Source: Streptomyces katrae (GTDB lineage: Bacteria > Actinomycetota > Actinomycetes > Streptomycetales > Streptomycetaceae). Taken from it: a DNA stretch of 64,000 nt. Positions 39,416-47,930 of this stretch are shown here, in pieces; the first letter of the stretch is position 1; every line of letters starts with the position of its first letter. The stretch spans positions 158,026 to 222,025 of the forward strand of contig NZ_JNZY01000009.1 in assembly GCF_000717655.1 (NCBI RefSeq), given 5' to 3'. A program made the position numbers and the translations under genes. The notes beneath the pieces were generated by a model. That model was given only the letters and a program-made list of their open reading frames with translations, ran no database searches and was not told where the DNA came from.

Positions 39416-40486
39416 TCAGACCAGGCCGAGGCGGACGGCCGCCGCTTCGGCGTCGACCGGGACGGTGACCGGCTGCGGGGCGCCGGCGACGGCCCAGTCG
39501 GGGTCCTTGAGTCCGTTTCCGGTGACGGTGCATACGATCTTCTGGCCGGGGTCGACCAGGCCCAGCTCGGCGGCCTTGAGCAGGCCGGCCACGGACGCGG
39601 CCGAGGCGGGCTCGACGAAGACGCCCTCCTGCGCGGCCAACAGGCGATAGGCGGCCAGGATCTGGCGGTCCGTCACCTCGTCGATGAAGCCGCCCGACTC
39701 GTCGCGCGCGGCGAGCGCGAAGTCCCACGAGGCCGGGTTGCCGATGCGGATCGCGGTCGCGATGGTGTGCGGCTCCTTGACGACCTCGCCGCGCACGATC
39801 GGTGCGGAACCGGAGGCCTGGAAACCCCACACGCGGGGCGTACGGGAGGCCAGCCCGTCGGCTTTGTACTCCTTGAAGCCCTTCCAGTACGCGGTGATGT
39901 TGCCGGCGTTGCCGACGGGCAGCACATGGATGTCGGGGGCGTCGCCGAGCGCGTCGACGATCTCGAACGCGGCGGTCTTCTGGCCCTCGATGCGCACGGG
40001 GTTGACGGAATTGACCAGCGCGACCGGGTAGTTGTCGGACAGCGCGCGGGCCAGGTCCAGGCAGTCGTCGAAGTTGCCGTCCACCTGGAGGATCTTGGCG
40101 CCGTGCACGAGGGCCTGGCCCATCTTGCCGAGCGCGATCTTGCCGCGGGGCACGAGGACGGCCGAGACCATCCCGGCGCGCACCGCGTACGCGGCGGCGG
40201 AGGCCGAGGTGTTGCCCGTGGAGGCGCAGATGACGGCCTTGGCGCCCTCCTCCTTGGCCTTGCTGATGGCCATGGTCATGCCGCGGTCCTTGAAGGACCC
40301 CGTGGGGTTCGCGCCCTCGACCTTCAGGTGCACCTCGCAGCCGGTGCGCTCGGAGAGCACCTGCGCGGGGACGAGGGGAGTGCCGCCCTCGCGGAGTGTG
40401 ACCACGGGAGTCGTGTCCGTCACCGGCAGGCGGTCCCGGTACTCCTCGATGATGCCGCGCCACTGGTGGGTGCGATTGCTGCTCAT
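39416..40486 (-). CDS. thrC: Threonine synthase
   Basis: A 356-residue PLP enzyme that converts O-phosphohomoserine to threonine. [29 protein letters not shown] carries the PLP Lys in SFKDRGM, and the nucleotide-like phosphate loop is [16 protein letters not shown]. It starts at [21 protein letters not shown] with AAGGACCC upstream, 6 bases after the hom stop, so hom and thrC are one operon. Confidence 0.97.
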   Translation of the reverse strand: MSSNRTHQWRGIIEEYRDRLPVTDTTPVVTLREGGTPLVPAQVLSERTGCEVHLKVEGANPTGSFKDRGMTMAISKAKEEGAKAVICASTGNTSASAAAYAVRAGMVSAVLVPRGKIALGKMGQALVHGAKILQVDGNFDDCLDLARALSDNYPVALVNSVNPVRIEGQKTAAFEIVDALGDAPDIHVLPVGNAGNITAYWKGFKEYKADGLASRTPRVWGFQASGSAPIVRGEVVKEPHTIATAIRIGNPASWDFALAARDESGGFIDEVTDRQILAAYRLLAAQEGVFVEPASAASVAGLLKAAELGLVDPGQKIVCTVTGNGLKDPDWAVAGAPQPVTVPVDAEAAAVRLGLV

Positions 40487-40492
40487 GGGTCC

Positions 40493-41785
40493 TTACTCCC
40501 CTTCAACACGCATGATGCTGGCGACACCGCGCACGGTGTCCAGCTTCCGCAGCGCCTCGACGGTCCCGGAGAGGGCGGCGTCGGGTGCGCGGTGGGTGAC
40601 GACGACGAGGGAGGCCTCGCCGTCCTTTCCCTTCTGGCGGACGGTGTCGATCGAGACACCGTGCTCCGCGAACGTCGTCGCCACCTGGGCGAGGACGCCC
40701 GGCTTGTCGGCCACATCGAGGCTGATGTGGTACCGCGTGACGACGTCGCCCATGGGGCTGACCGGCAGCTGGGTGTACGCCGACTCGCCGGGCCCCGTTG
40801 CCTCGGCGAGCTTGTTGCGGCAGACGGCGACGAGGTCGCCCAGGACCGCCGAGGCGGTCGGAGAACCGCCCGCGCCGGGCCCGTAGAACATGAGCCGCCC
40901 GGCGGCCTCCGCCTCGACGAAGACGGCGTTGTACGCCTCGCGCACGGAGGCCAGCGGGTGGCTGAGCGGGATCATCGCCGGGTGCACCCGAGCGGTCACG
41001 GACTGCCCGTCCGCCGCGCGCTCCAGGATCGCGAGGAGCTTGATGGTGCAGCCCATGCGCTTGGCGGAGGCGAAGTCCGCGGCGCTGACCTCGGTCATTC
41101 CCTCGCGGTAGACGTCGTCGAGACGGACCCGGGTGTGGAAAGCGATGCCGGCCAGGATCGCGGCCTTGGCGGCGGCGTCGTAGCCCTCGACGTCGGCGGT
41201 CGGGTCGGCCTCGGCGTACCCGAGGGCGGTGGCCTCGTCGAGCGCCTCCTGGTACCCGGCGCCCGTGGAGTCCATCTTGTCGAGGATGAAGTTCGTCGTG
41301 CCGTTGACGATGCCCATCACGCGGTTGATCTTGTCGCCCGCGAGGGACTCCCGCATCGGGCGGACCAGCGGGATGGCGCCCGCGACGGCGGCCTCGTAGT
41401 ACAGGTCCAGCCCGTGCTGCTCGGCCGCGGCGTGCAGGGCGGCGCCGTCCTGGGCGAGCAGCGCCTTGTTCGCCGAGACGACGGAGATGCCGTGCTCGAA
41501 GGCGGTGGTGATGAGGGTGCGGGCGGGCTCGATGCCGCCGATGACCTCGATGGCGACGTCGATGTCGCCGCGTTTGAGGAGGGCTGTCGCATCGGTGGTG
41601 ACCAGCGCCGAGTCGATGCCCTCGCGCACCTTGGAGGGGCGGCGCACGGCCACGCCGGCGATCTCGACGGGCGCGCCGATCCTGGCCGTCAGGTCGTCGG
41701 CGTGCGTCGTCATGATGCGCGCCACCTCTGAGCCGACCACTCCACAGCCCAGCAGCGCCACCTTCAGCGGACGCGTACGCATCAT
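40493..41785 (-). CDS. hom: Homoserine dehydrogenase
   Basis: A 430-residue enzyme that reduces aspartate semialdehyde to homoserine. The Rossmann motif VALLGCGVVGSEVAR begins it. The conserved VSANKALLAQDG and AVAGAIPLVRPMRESLAGDKINRVMGIVNGTTNFILDKM segments are intact. A C-terminal ACT domain (about 355-430: YHISLDVADKPGVLAQVATTFAEHGVSI) is the usual site of feedback control by threonine. It lies between lysA and thrC. A hairpin in the lysA-hom gap may control it. Confidence 0.97.
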   Translation of the reverse strand: MMRTRPLKVALLGCGVVGSEVARIMTTHADDLTARIGAPVEIAGVAVRRPSKVREGIDSALVTTDATALLKRGDIDVAIEVIGGIEPARTLITTAFEHGISVVSANKALLAQDGAALHAAAEQHGLDLYYEAAVAGAIPLVRPMRESLAGDKINRVMGIVNGTTNFILDKMDSTGAGYQEALDEATALGYAEADPTADVEGYDAAAKAAILAGIAFHTRVRLDDVYREGMTEVSAADFASAKRMGCTIKLLAILERAADGQSVTARVHPAMIPLSHPLASVREAYNAVFVEAEAAGRLMFYGPGAGGSPTASAVLGDLVAVCRNKLAEATGPGESAYTQLPVSPMGDVVTRYHISLDVADKPGVLAQVATTFAEHGVSIDTVRQKGKDGEASLVVVTHRAPDAALSGTVEALRKLDTVRGVASIMRVEGE

Positions 41786-41852
41786 TCGACCTACGCCTTT
41801 CGATCTTCCATCACCACCCGGCGCGCGGTATTGCGCGCCAGGTCTGAACCAG

Positions 41853-41899
41853 TCTCACTCAATGGACAACACTTTCCACCCTCGGTCCATTGGGTGAGA
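41853..41899 (-). terminator. Hairpin between lysA and hom
   Basis: 15-base arms TCTCACTCAATGGAC (41853-41867) and GTCCATTGGGTGAGA (41885-41899) with one wobble pair. It is followed on the minus strand by a second 7-bp palindrome GGCGCGC/GCGCGCC (41820-41839). It could be a terminator or an attenuator-type element for hom. No leader peptide is evident. Confidence 0.6.
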
Positions 41900-41910
41900 T
41901 GCCTATTTCA

Positions 41911-43302
41911 TCATCCGAGGTCGAGACGCAGGAGATCTTCCTCCGTCTCCCGCCGGACGATCACTCGAGCCTCCCCGTCGCGCACGGCCACGACCGGCGG
42001 GCGGAGCGCGTGGTTGTAGTTGCTGGCCATGGAGCGGCAGTACGCCCCGGTGGCGGGTACGGCGAGGAGGTCCCCCGGGGCCAGGTCGGCCGGCAGGAAG
42101 GCGTCCTTCACCACGATGTCACCGCTCTCGCAGTGCTTGCCGACGACGCGGACGAGCATGGGCTCGGCGTCGGAGACGCGGGAGACGAGGGTGACCGAGT
42201 ACTCGGCGTCGTAGAGGGCGGTGCGGATGTTGTCGGACATGCCGCCGTCGACGGAGACGTACGTACGGAGCCCCTCGAGCGGCTTGACCGTGCCGACCTC
42301 GTACAGCGTGAAGGCGGTGGGCCCGACGATGGCCCGGCCGGGCTCGACGGAGATGCGGGGCGCGCGCAGCCCGGCGGACTCGCATTCGCGGGCGACGATC
42401 TCGTGCAGGGCCTTGGCGATCTCGTGGGGCTCGCGCGGGTCGTCGGAGGAGGTGTACGCGATGCCGAGACCGCCGCCGAGGTCGATCTCGGGCAGCTCGA
42501 CGCCGTGCTCGTCGCGTACGGCGGCCAGCAGCTGGACCACCCGCTTGGCGGACACCTCGAAGCCGGCCATGTCGAAGATCTGCGAGCCGATGTGGGAGTG
42601 GACGCCGAGCAGTTCGAGGCTGTCGTGCCCGAGCGCGCGCCGGACGGCCTCCGCGGCGGCGCCGTCGGCGACGGCGATGCCGAACTTCTGGTCCTCGTGC
42701 GCGGTCGCGATGAACTCGTGCGTGTGCGCCTCGACGCCGACGGTCACGCGGATCTGGACGGGCTGGCGCACGCCGAGCTCACGGGCGATGTGCGCGACTC
42801 GAGCGATCTCCTGGAAGGAGTCGAGGACGATGCGACCGACCCCGGCCTCGACGGCCCGGGTGATTTCCCGGGCGGACTTGTTGTTGCCGTGGAAGGCGAT
42901 CCGCTCGGCGGGCATCCCGGCGGCGAGGGCGGTGGCCAGCTCCCCGCCGGAACACACGTCGAGGTTCAGCCCCTCTTCCCGCAGCCACTTCACGACGGCC
43001 TTGGAGAGGAACGCCTTGCCGGCGTAGAAGACGTCGGCGTCCGGCCCGAAGGCGTGCGCCCAGGCCCGGCACCGGGCCCGGAAGTCCTCCTCGTCGAGGA
43101 AGTAGGCGGGCGTCCCGAACTCCTCGGCGAGGGTGGTGACGGGGACGCCGCCCACCGTCACGACACCGTCGGGGTTCCGTCCCACGGTCCGGGCCCAGAC
43201 CTTCTCGTCGAGCGCGTTGAGGTCGGCGGGCGGCGGGGAGTAGTGCCCCTCGGGCAGGACGTCGGCGTGGCGGGGCCCGGCGGGGTGCGCGGAACGGCTC
43301 AT
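41911..43302 (-). CDS. lysA: Diaminopimelate decarboxylase
   Basis: A 463-residue PLP enzyme that makes lysine from meso-diaminopimelate. The PLP-Lys region is [40 protein letters not shown]. The [10 protein letters not shown] and GGGLGIAY segments and the C-terminal [11 protein letters not shown] and [18 protein letters not shown] motifs are present. GAGAGA lies upstream of the ATG. nrtL ends 19 bases upstream, so these two genes share an operon. Confidence 0.97.
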   Translation of the reverse strand: MSRSAHPAGPRHADVLPEGHYSPPPADLNALDEKVWARTVGRNPDGVVTVGGVPVTTLAEEFGTPAYFLDEEDFRARCRAWAHAFGPDADVFYAGKAFLSKAVVKWLREEGLNLDVCSGGELATALAAGMPAERIAFHGNNKSAREITRAVEAGVGRIVLDSFQEIARVAHIARELGVRQPVQIRVTVGVEAHTHEFIATAHEDQKFGIAVADGAAAEAVRRALGHDSLELLGVHSHIGSQIFDMAGFEVSAKRVVQLLAAVRDEHGVELPEIDLGGGLGIAYTSSDDPREPHEIAKALHEIVARECESAGLRAPRISVEPGRAIVGPTAFTLYEVGTVKPLEGLRTYVSVDGGMSDNIRTALYDAEYSVTLVSRVSDAEPMLVRVVGKHCESGDIVVKDAFLPADLAPGDLLAVPATGAYCRSMASNYNHALRPPVVAVRDGEARVIVRRETEEDLLRLDLG

Positions 43303-43321
43303 CGGTATCTCTCTTCGCAGA

Positions 43322-44323
43322 TCACAGGCAGTCAGGTGCGTCTATGCCGAGCAGGGCCAGGCCACCGGCCAGCACCGTCCCGGCGGCTTCGGCAAGGGCC
43401 AGCCGGGCACGGTGGGCGGCCGAGGGTTTCTCGTCCCCCTTGGGCAGGACGCCGTACTGGAAATCGAGCAGCTCGTCGGCCAGCTCGACGAGGTGCCGGG
43501 TGAGCCGCTCGGGCGCGCGGTGGTGCGCGGCGGCCTCCAGGACGAGGTCGTGGTCGGCGAGGAGGCGCAGCAGGGCGGGCGCCTCGACGTCGCCCGGCTC
43601 GGGGTGGAAGCCCAGCTGACCGGCGTTCCGTACGAGGGCCCGGCTGCGCGCGTGGGCGTATCGCACGCGGAAGAACTCGCTGGCCTCCCCCTGCACGAGC
43701 AGGGTGCCGGAGAAGACCGGGGTCTCCCGGGCGGGCACGGCGAGCATCGCCCAGTGGGCGGCGTCGCGGCCGTAACGGGCGACGACGTCGCCGTCCCGGT
43801 TGGCGAGGGGCGCGACGGGCAGGTCCTCGGGCCGGCCCTGCGGCAGGTCGCGCCCGGTGCCGCCCAGGGCGCACACGAGCCGCAGGACACTGCACCGCAC
43901 GACGCACGCGCGCAGCCCGGTCCCGGTCTCGTCGGCGGGGGCGGGGACCGGGGCGGCGAACATGGCCCCGCCCCGTACGTCCCGGATCACGATGTCGCGG
44001 ACGATGGCGTCCCGGACGACGGAGGGGGCGGAGGGCGGCGGCAGCACGAAGTTGAGGAACCCGGCTCCGGTGACCTCGACGTGCTCGATGCCGGGCTCCG
44101 CACCGAGCCGGCGGGCCAGCACGCCCGCCACGTCCCGGGGCGGGCATCCGGCCGTCTTGGCGACCTGGAAGGCGACGGGGGTCGCGTAGTCCCCCACCCC
44201 ACCGGGCCGGGTCCGCTCGACGACGACCCGCTCGGGCACGCCCGCCTCGGCGGGCAGCTCCCCCTCCTCGACGGCGCAGCGCACGGCGCGTACGACGGTA
44301 CGGGAGAGGTCGGCGGGGGTCAC
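43322..44323 (-). CDS. nrtL: ArgS-related anticodon-binding protein NrtL
   Basis: A 333-residue protein built from the two outer parts of arginyl-tRNA synthetase. The N-terminal tRNA-binding domain (about 1-100: [33 protein letters not shown] and [14 protein letters not shown]) and the C-terminal DALR anticodon-binding domain (about 225-333: [23 protein letters not shown] onward) remain. The HIGH and KMSKS catalytic core is absent. It therefore cannot charge tRNA; a role in binding tRNA-Arg or regulation is inference. The GTG start has a TAGGCT -10-like box 6 bases upstream. It leads into lysA. Confidence 0.88.
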   Translation of the reverse strand: MTPADLSRTVVRAVRCAVEEGELPAEAGVPERVVVERTRPGGVGDYATPVAFQVAKTAGCPPRDVAGVLARRLGAEPGIEHVEVTGAGFLNFVLPPPSAPSVVRDAIVRDIVIRDVRGGAMFAAPVPAPADETGTGLRACVVRCSVLRLVCALGGTGRDLPQGRPEDLPVAPLANRDGDVVARYGRDAAHWAMLAVPARETPVFSGTLLVQGEASEFFRVRYAHARSRALVRNAGQLGFHPEPGDVEAPALLRLLADHDLVLEAAAHHRAPERLTRHLVELADELLDFQYGVLPKGDEKPSAAHRARLALAEAAGTVLAGGLALLGIDAPDCL

Positions 44324-44329
44324 GGGACC

Positions 44330-44335
44330 AGCCTA
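44330..44335 (-). promoter_or_regulatory. -10 element of the probable leaderless nrtL-lysA promoter
   Basis: On the minus strand TAGGCT, 6 bases before the GTG at 44323; no Shine-Dalgarno sequence. Confidence 0.5.
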
Positions 44336-44391
44336 GGCGAGAAGCCCACTCATCCCGCGAAGGGTTTCGCCATGTGAACAGCCGACTGCAG

Positions 44392-44859
44392 CTACCCTCT
44401 CCCCCGGCCCGCGGGGGCTCCCTTCCGCTCCCGGTCCTTGCGCTCGACGAGCCGGCGGACGACCCGTACGAGCTCGGCGGGCTCGAAGGGCTTGGCGAGG
44501 AACGCATCCACCCCGGCCTCGATCCCGGCCTCCACCTCGTGCTGCGTACAGGCGCTCACGATGGCGACGGGCACGTGCTGCGTCCGCGGATCGGCGCGCA
44601 GCTGCGCGGCAGTCCCGAACCCGTCCAGCCGGGGCATGACCACATCAAGGGTGATCACGTCGGGGCGCACGCGGTGCACGACGTCCAGACATTCGGCACC
44701 ATCGTTCGCGGTCACTACCTCGAAGCCCTCCAGCTCGAGATTGACCTTGATCAGCTGCCGGATGACCTTGTTGTCGTCGACAACAAGCACCCGGCCCGAG
44801 GCGCCTGACACAACTCGAGAGTAGGTCCGCCTAAGCTTCCGCGTCCGGGTTTTTGCCAC
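44392..44859 (-). CDS. Single-domain response regulator
   Basis: A 155-residue CheY-like receiver domain. After a basic head (AKTRTRKLRRTYSRV), VLVVDDNKVIRQLIK gives the acidic pocket, ITLDVVMPRLDG the phosphorylated Asp, VAIVSACTQ the Ser/Thr switch and FLAKPFEPAEL the Lys. No output domain is present beyond a charged tail. The GTG at 44859 with GGAGGGG 6 bases upstream is the best start. It has no kinase gene nearby (orphan). Confidence 0.88.
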   Translation of the reverse strand: MAKTRTRKLRRTYSRVVSGASGRVLVVDDNKVIRQLIKVNLELEGFEVVTANDGAECLDVVHRVRPDVITLDVVMPRLDGFGTAAQLRADPRTQHVPVAIVSACTQHEVEAGIEAGVDAFLAKPFEPAELVRVVRRLVERKDRERKGAPAGRGRG

Positions 44860-44964
44860 TTCCACCCCCTCCGGGCGACCCGCCTCCCCCTCCCCCGGAA
44901 CTCGTTTCTGATCACCCCACGGAAGCTGGTAGTGTTCAACCCGTCGCCGCAACGCGAACGACAC

Positions 44965-45036
44965 GCCCCCGTAGCTCAGGGGATAGAGCAACGGCCTCCG
45001 GAGCCGTGTGCGCAGGTTCGAATCCTGCCGGGGGCA
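44965..45036 (+). tRNA. tRNA-Arg (anticodon CCG)
   Basis: A 72-nt cloverleaf: acceptor GCCCCCG pairs with CGGGGGC, D-arm GCTC-AGGGGATAGA-GC, anticodon stem ACGGC/GCCGT around loop CTCCGGA (anticodon CCG at 44998-45000), T-arm GCAGG-TTCGAAT-CCTGC, discriminator A. CCA is not encoded. A second palindrome GGGCACTTC/GAAGTGCCC begins inside the 3' acceptor end. Confidence 0.97.
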
Positions 45037-45053
45037 CTTCGCAGGAAGTGCCC
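45032..45053 (+). repeat. Palindrome overlapping the tRNA-Arg 3' end
   Basis: GGGCACTTC (45032-45040), GCAG loop, GAAGTGCCC (45045-45053). It starts in the acceptor 3' strand. Such structures at tRNA 3' ends are common in attachment sites of integrating elements, or may be part of tRNA 3' maturation. Confidence 0.6.
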
Positions 45054-45454
45054 GAAGACCCCGCCATCAGCGGCAACGCTGAGGACGGGGTCTTTTTGCG
45101 TCTGCCGTCCTGCGGGAGCTTCCTGGGGAGGGGGCCCACGCGCTGCGCCCCGATGCGGGTCGGCTGGGGCTTCCGTGGGCGCGGGGCGGTGCGCGGGGCC
45201 CGTGCGCGGCCACCGAGCCGGCGAGTGTGGGTTCAACCGCCTTATTCCAGAAGACAATTCACGGAATTCCTTTCTTCTCACCAGTTCTTTCATGCGTACA
45301 TTCGAGTGGTCTTGCATCCCAATTGCCTGCCATACGGCGGCATCACCCGAGCGGGCTCGTAACGTCGGCGGAAATGATGGGGGTTCGGCCTTCGGCGCTG
45401 TCGCGGCCGGTGCCCACATCTCCGTCCCCTCCCGATTCCACGAGATGTGACAGA
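45037..45454 (+). other. 418-bp gap after tRNA-Arg
   Basis: Contains a tRNA 3' palindrome, the terminator (45055-45097) and a clearly lower-GC stretch at about 45235-45350 (rich in TTC, AATT and ATTC). No integrase, relaxase or credible gene is seen. The low-GC patch may be the promoter of the TPR gene or a scar of past insertion. Confidence 0.55.
45055..45097 (+). terminator. tRNA-Arg terminator
   Basis: AAGACCCCG (45055-45063) pairs with CGGGGTCTT (45086-45094) and is followed by a TTTTT run. It lies 19 bases after the tRNA. Confidence 0.9.
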
Positions 45455-46075
45455 GTGAAACGAAGGCGATGGTGGGCCGGAATCGCCGGCGTGGCTGCGG
45501 CTTGTGCCGGGGTGGCCGTCTGGGCGGTTCAGTCCCATTCGACGGCCGCCCCGGAATCCAAGAGCCCGTCGGTGAACCTGAAGACCCAAGAAGCAAATGC
45601 ACTGCTGCAGGGCGCCCTTGTGCAGGAGAGCCGGCACGACTCCGAAGGGGCTGCCCGTACCTTGAGGCGCGCGGTGGAGCTGGATCCCCGCAACAAGCTC
45701 GCCTGGTACAACCTGGGGGTCATCGCGCAGCAGGACGGCAAGAGGGCCGACGCCCTCGCGTCCTACGACAAGGCCCTGAAGATCGACCCGTCGTTCACGT
45801 CGGCTCTCTTCAACGAGGCGATCCTGGTGAAGCCGACCGAGCCCGACCGGGCCGCCGGCCTCCTGAAGCGCGCCATCGCCGCCGATCCGAAGGCGGCCAC
45901 GGCCCATCTGCAACTCGGATTCATCCTGGCGGACCAGGACCGTTCCGACGAGGCCGGCGGCGCGTTCCGTCGCGCCGTCGCGGCCGATCCCTCGCTCCGC
46001 TCCCAAGTACCGGAGCATTTCCGGGAATTCGCAAGCCCCTCACCGACATCGACCCCAGCAGGGAGCACCAGATGA
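45455..46075 (+). CDS. Membrane-anchored TPR protein
   Basis: A 206-residue protein: short basic start (MKRRRWW), one signal-anchor helix (AGIAGVAAACAGVAVWAVQ), then four TPR-like repeats with ARTLRRAVELDPRNKLAWYNLGVIAQQDGK, ADALASYDKALKIDPSFTSALFNEAIL and DEAGGAFRRAVAADP. It is probably extracytoplasmic. The start is uncertain: GTG at 45455 fits the signal anchor, but ATG at 45374 or 45377 in the same frame is possible. It overlaps the glycosyltransferase by 4 bases (ATGA), so the two work together or are co-made. It may scaffold the glycosyltransferase; that is inference. Confidence 0.8.
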   Translation: MKRRRWWAGIAGVAAACAGVAVWAVQSHSTAAPESKSPSVNLKTQEANALLQGALVQESRHDSEGAARTLRRAVELDPRNKLAWYNLGVIAQQDGKRADALASYDKALKIDPSFTSALFNEAILVKPTEPDRAAGLLKRAIAADPKAATAHLQLGFILADQDRSDEAGGAFRRAVAADPSLRSQVPEHFREFASPSPTSTPAGSTR

Positions 46076-47346
46076 CGTCGACCGCGACCCCGAGGTTCTC
46101 CGTATTCACCCCCAGCCACCGGCCTCGTTTCCTCGACGAGTGCCTGGCCACCCTGCAGGCGCAGACGTGTCCGGACTGGGAGTGGGTCGTCCTGCTCAAC
46201 AACGGTGCCCGGTGGCGGCCGGAACAGCCGGACGAGAGGGTCCGTGTGGAGATCGCGGACGAACTCCAGGGCGTCGGGGCCGCGAAGCGCAGGGCCTGCG
46301 AACTGGCGCGCGGCGAGATCCTCGTGGAACTCGACCACGACGACCTGCTGGCGAAGACGTGTCTGGCGGAGCTCGCCACGGCGTTCGACGAGAACCCCGG
46401 GGCCGTCTTCGTCTACAGCAACACCGCGCAGATCACCGAGGACGGGGGCCGGGACGACACGCGGTGGGACGAGGCGTGCGGCTGGAAGTACGAGGAGGTC
46501 GACGTCGACGGCCGCAAGCTGCTCCAGGCCGTCTCCCTGGCACCGACACCGCACAACGTCGCTTACATCTGGTACGCCCCCAACCACGTACGGGCCTTCC
46601 GCAAGGACGCCTACGAGCAGGCCGGCGGGTACGACGCCGCACGCACGGTCCTGGACGACCAGGACCTGATGTGCCGCCTCTTCCATGTGGGCGACTTCCA
46701 CCACATCAACCGTTGCCTGTACCTCCAGCGGGTTCACCCTGCGAACACACAGAGCGACCCGGAGATCAACGCGCACATCCAGCGCGAGACGGTCGTCCTG
46801 TACGACAGGTACATCGAGGCCAACGCCCTCGCCTGGACCCACCGGCGCGGACTGCTCGCGCTGGACCTCGGCGCGGCCCACCGCAAGCCCCCCGGCTACC
46901 TCGGCGTCGACCAGTACCCGGGGACGGGCGTCGACATCGTCGCGACGCTGCCCGGGAAGCTGGACCTGCCGGACGGTTCCGTCGGCCTGATGCGGGCGGT
47001 GGACTTCCTCGAGCACGTGCCCGCGAAGGTGCCGCTGATCAACGAGATGTACCGGCTGCTGGCGCCCGGCGGGATGCTCCTCACCATGACGCCCAGCTCG
47101 GACGGCCGCGGCGCCTACCAGGACCCGACGCACGTGGCGTACTACAACGAGAACTCGTTCTGGTACTACACGGACGAGCAGTACCGGGCCTTCGTGCCCA
47201 GCATCGAGGCCCGGTTCCAGTCGTCGCGGCTGGTCACGTACTTCCCGTCCGACTGGCACTCCAAGAACGACATCTCGTACGTGGTCGCCAACCTCATCGC
47301 GATGAAGGAAGGCGCCGCGCGCTGCGGCGGGCCGCTGCTGGTCTAG
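46072..47346 (+). CDS. Fusion of a GT2 glycosyltransferase and a class-I methyltransferase
   Basis: A 424-residue two-domain protein. The GT2 domain (about 1-240) has FSVFTPSHRPRFLDECLATLQAQTCPDWEWVVLLNNG, the acidic DxD-type motif VELDHDD (85-91), and RKDAYEQAGGYDAARTVLDDQDLMCRLF. The C-terminal part (about 260-424) is a Methyltransf_11-like fold with a degenerate SAM loop LALDLGAAHRKPPGYLGVD (motif I normally has CG where AA is seen), and DFLEHVP, LLAPGGMLLTMTP and DPTHVAYYNENSFWYYT. It could add and cap a sugar, e.g. as an O-methylated glycan. Substrate unknown. It is translationally coupled to the TPR gene. Confidence 0.88.
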   Translation: MTSTATPRFSVFTPSHRPRFLDECLATLQAQTCPDWEWVVLLNNGARWRPEQPDERVRVEIADELQGVGAAKRRACELARGEILVELDHDDLLAKTCLAELATAFDENPGAVFVYSNTAQITEDGGRDDTRWDEACGWKYEEVDVDGRKLLQAVSLAPTPHNVAYIWYAPNHVRAFRKDAYEQAGGYDAARTVLDDQDLMCRLFHVGDFHHINRCLYLQRVHPANTQSDPEINAHIQRETVVLYDRYIEANALAWTHRRGLLALDLGAAHRKPPGYLGVDQYPGTGVDIVATLPGKLDLPDGSVGLMRAVDFLEHVPAKVPLINEMYRLLAPGGMLLTMTPSSDGRGAYQDPTHVAYYNENSFWYYTDEQYRAFVPSIEARFQSSRLVTYFPSDWHSKNDISYVVANLIAMKEGAARCGGPLLV

Positions 47347-47362
47347 CCGTGCGCCCATGAAG

Positions 47363-47402
47363 ACGACGGTGCCCCGGGGCCGAAGCCCCGGGGCACCGTC
47401 GT
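47363..47402. terminator. Perfect bidirectional terminator
   Basis: 18-bp perfect arms (47363-47380 and 47385-47402) with a CGAA tetraloop. It lies between the convergent fusion gene and the collagen-like gene. Confidence 0.95.
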
Positions 47403-47414
47403 GCGGTCAGGGCC

Positions 47415-47930
47415 TTACGGGGTCGTGTCGACGCACACCACGTAGGCGGACACGTCCTGCTCGGACGTGATTTCTGCCTGCCACCCGTTGGGCGGGGTGC
47501 CGACGGGGCGGCTGGTGCGGATGGTGCCCGTGTTGGTTGCGATTCCGCCGCCGGTGGCGAGGTCGCCCGGGTTGCACGTGGCGATCACGCTGCCGTCGTC
47601 GTCGGTGGCGGTGTTGACGTAGGTGATGACCACGCCTCCGCCCTGAGCGCCCTGAGCACCTTGAGCGCCCTGGGCGCCCTGCGGCCCCTGGACACCCGGC
47701 CGGCCCGGCTTGCCCTGCGGGCCCTGCGGGCCACGCTTGCCGTGGTCGCCGCCCGCGACGGCGCCGGCCGGGCCGGGCAGGGCCACAGAGCTGTCGGTGG
47801 TACCGGACCGGTGGATCGCGTCCGCGATGGCCGTCGTGGTCGGTACGACGTTGAGCGCCACGGCGAGCACACCGGCCCCCACCATCGTGGCGGTCTTCAG
47901 GCGCGTGGTTCGGGTCGTTCGATGACTCAA
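47415..47930 (-). CDS. Secreted collagen-like protein
   Basis: A 171-residue exported protein. A signal peptide (RTTRTTRLKTATMVGAGVL... with a cut near AIADA) precedes a spacer, then about 13 G-X-Y triplets (GDHGKRGPQGPQGKPGRPG, then GPQ/GAQ repeats), and a beta-rich C-terminal domain (VVITYVNTATDDDGSVIATCNPGDL onward) with two Cys. The TTG at 47930 is chosen because GAGGAA lies 7 bases upstream; GTG at 47945 is the alternative. Short bacterial collagens form trimers on cell or spore surfaces. It may be the target of the neighbouring glycosyltransferase fusion, but that is not shown. Confidence 0.85.
   Translation of the reverse strand: MSHRTTRTTRLKTATMVGAGVLAVALNVVPTTTAIADAIHRSGTTDSSVALPGPAGAVAGGDHGKRGPQGPQGKPGRPGVQGPQGAQGAQGAQGAQGGGVVITYVNTATDDDGSVIATCNPGDLATGGGIATNTGTIRTSRPVGTPPNGWQAEITSEQDVSAYVVCVDTTP

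Noticed and set aside
38169..40463. 764-residue minus-strand frame joining thrB with upstream sequence
   Set aside because: Only the part from 39095 down encodes ThrB; the rest is a shadow of thrC in another frame.
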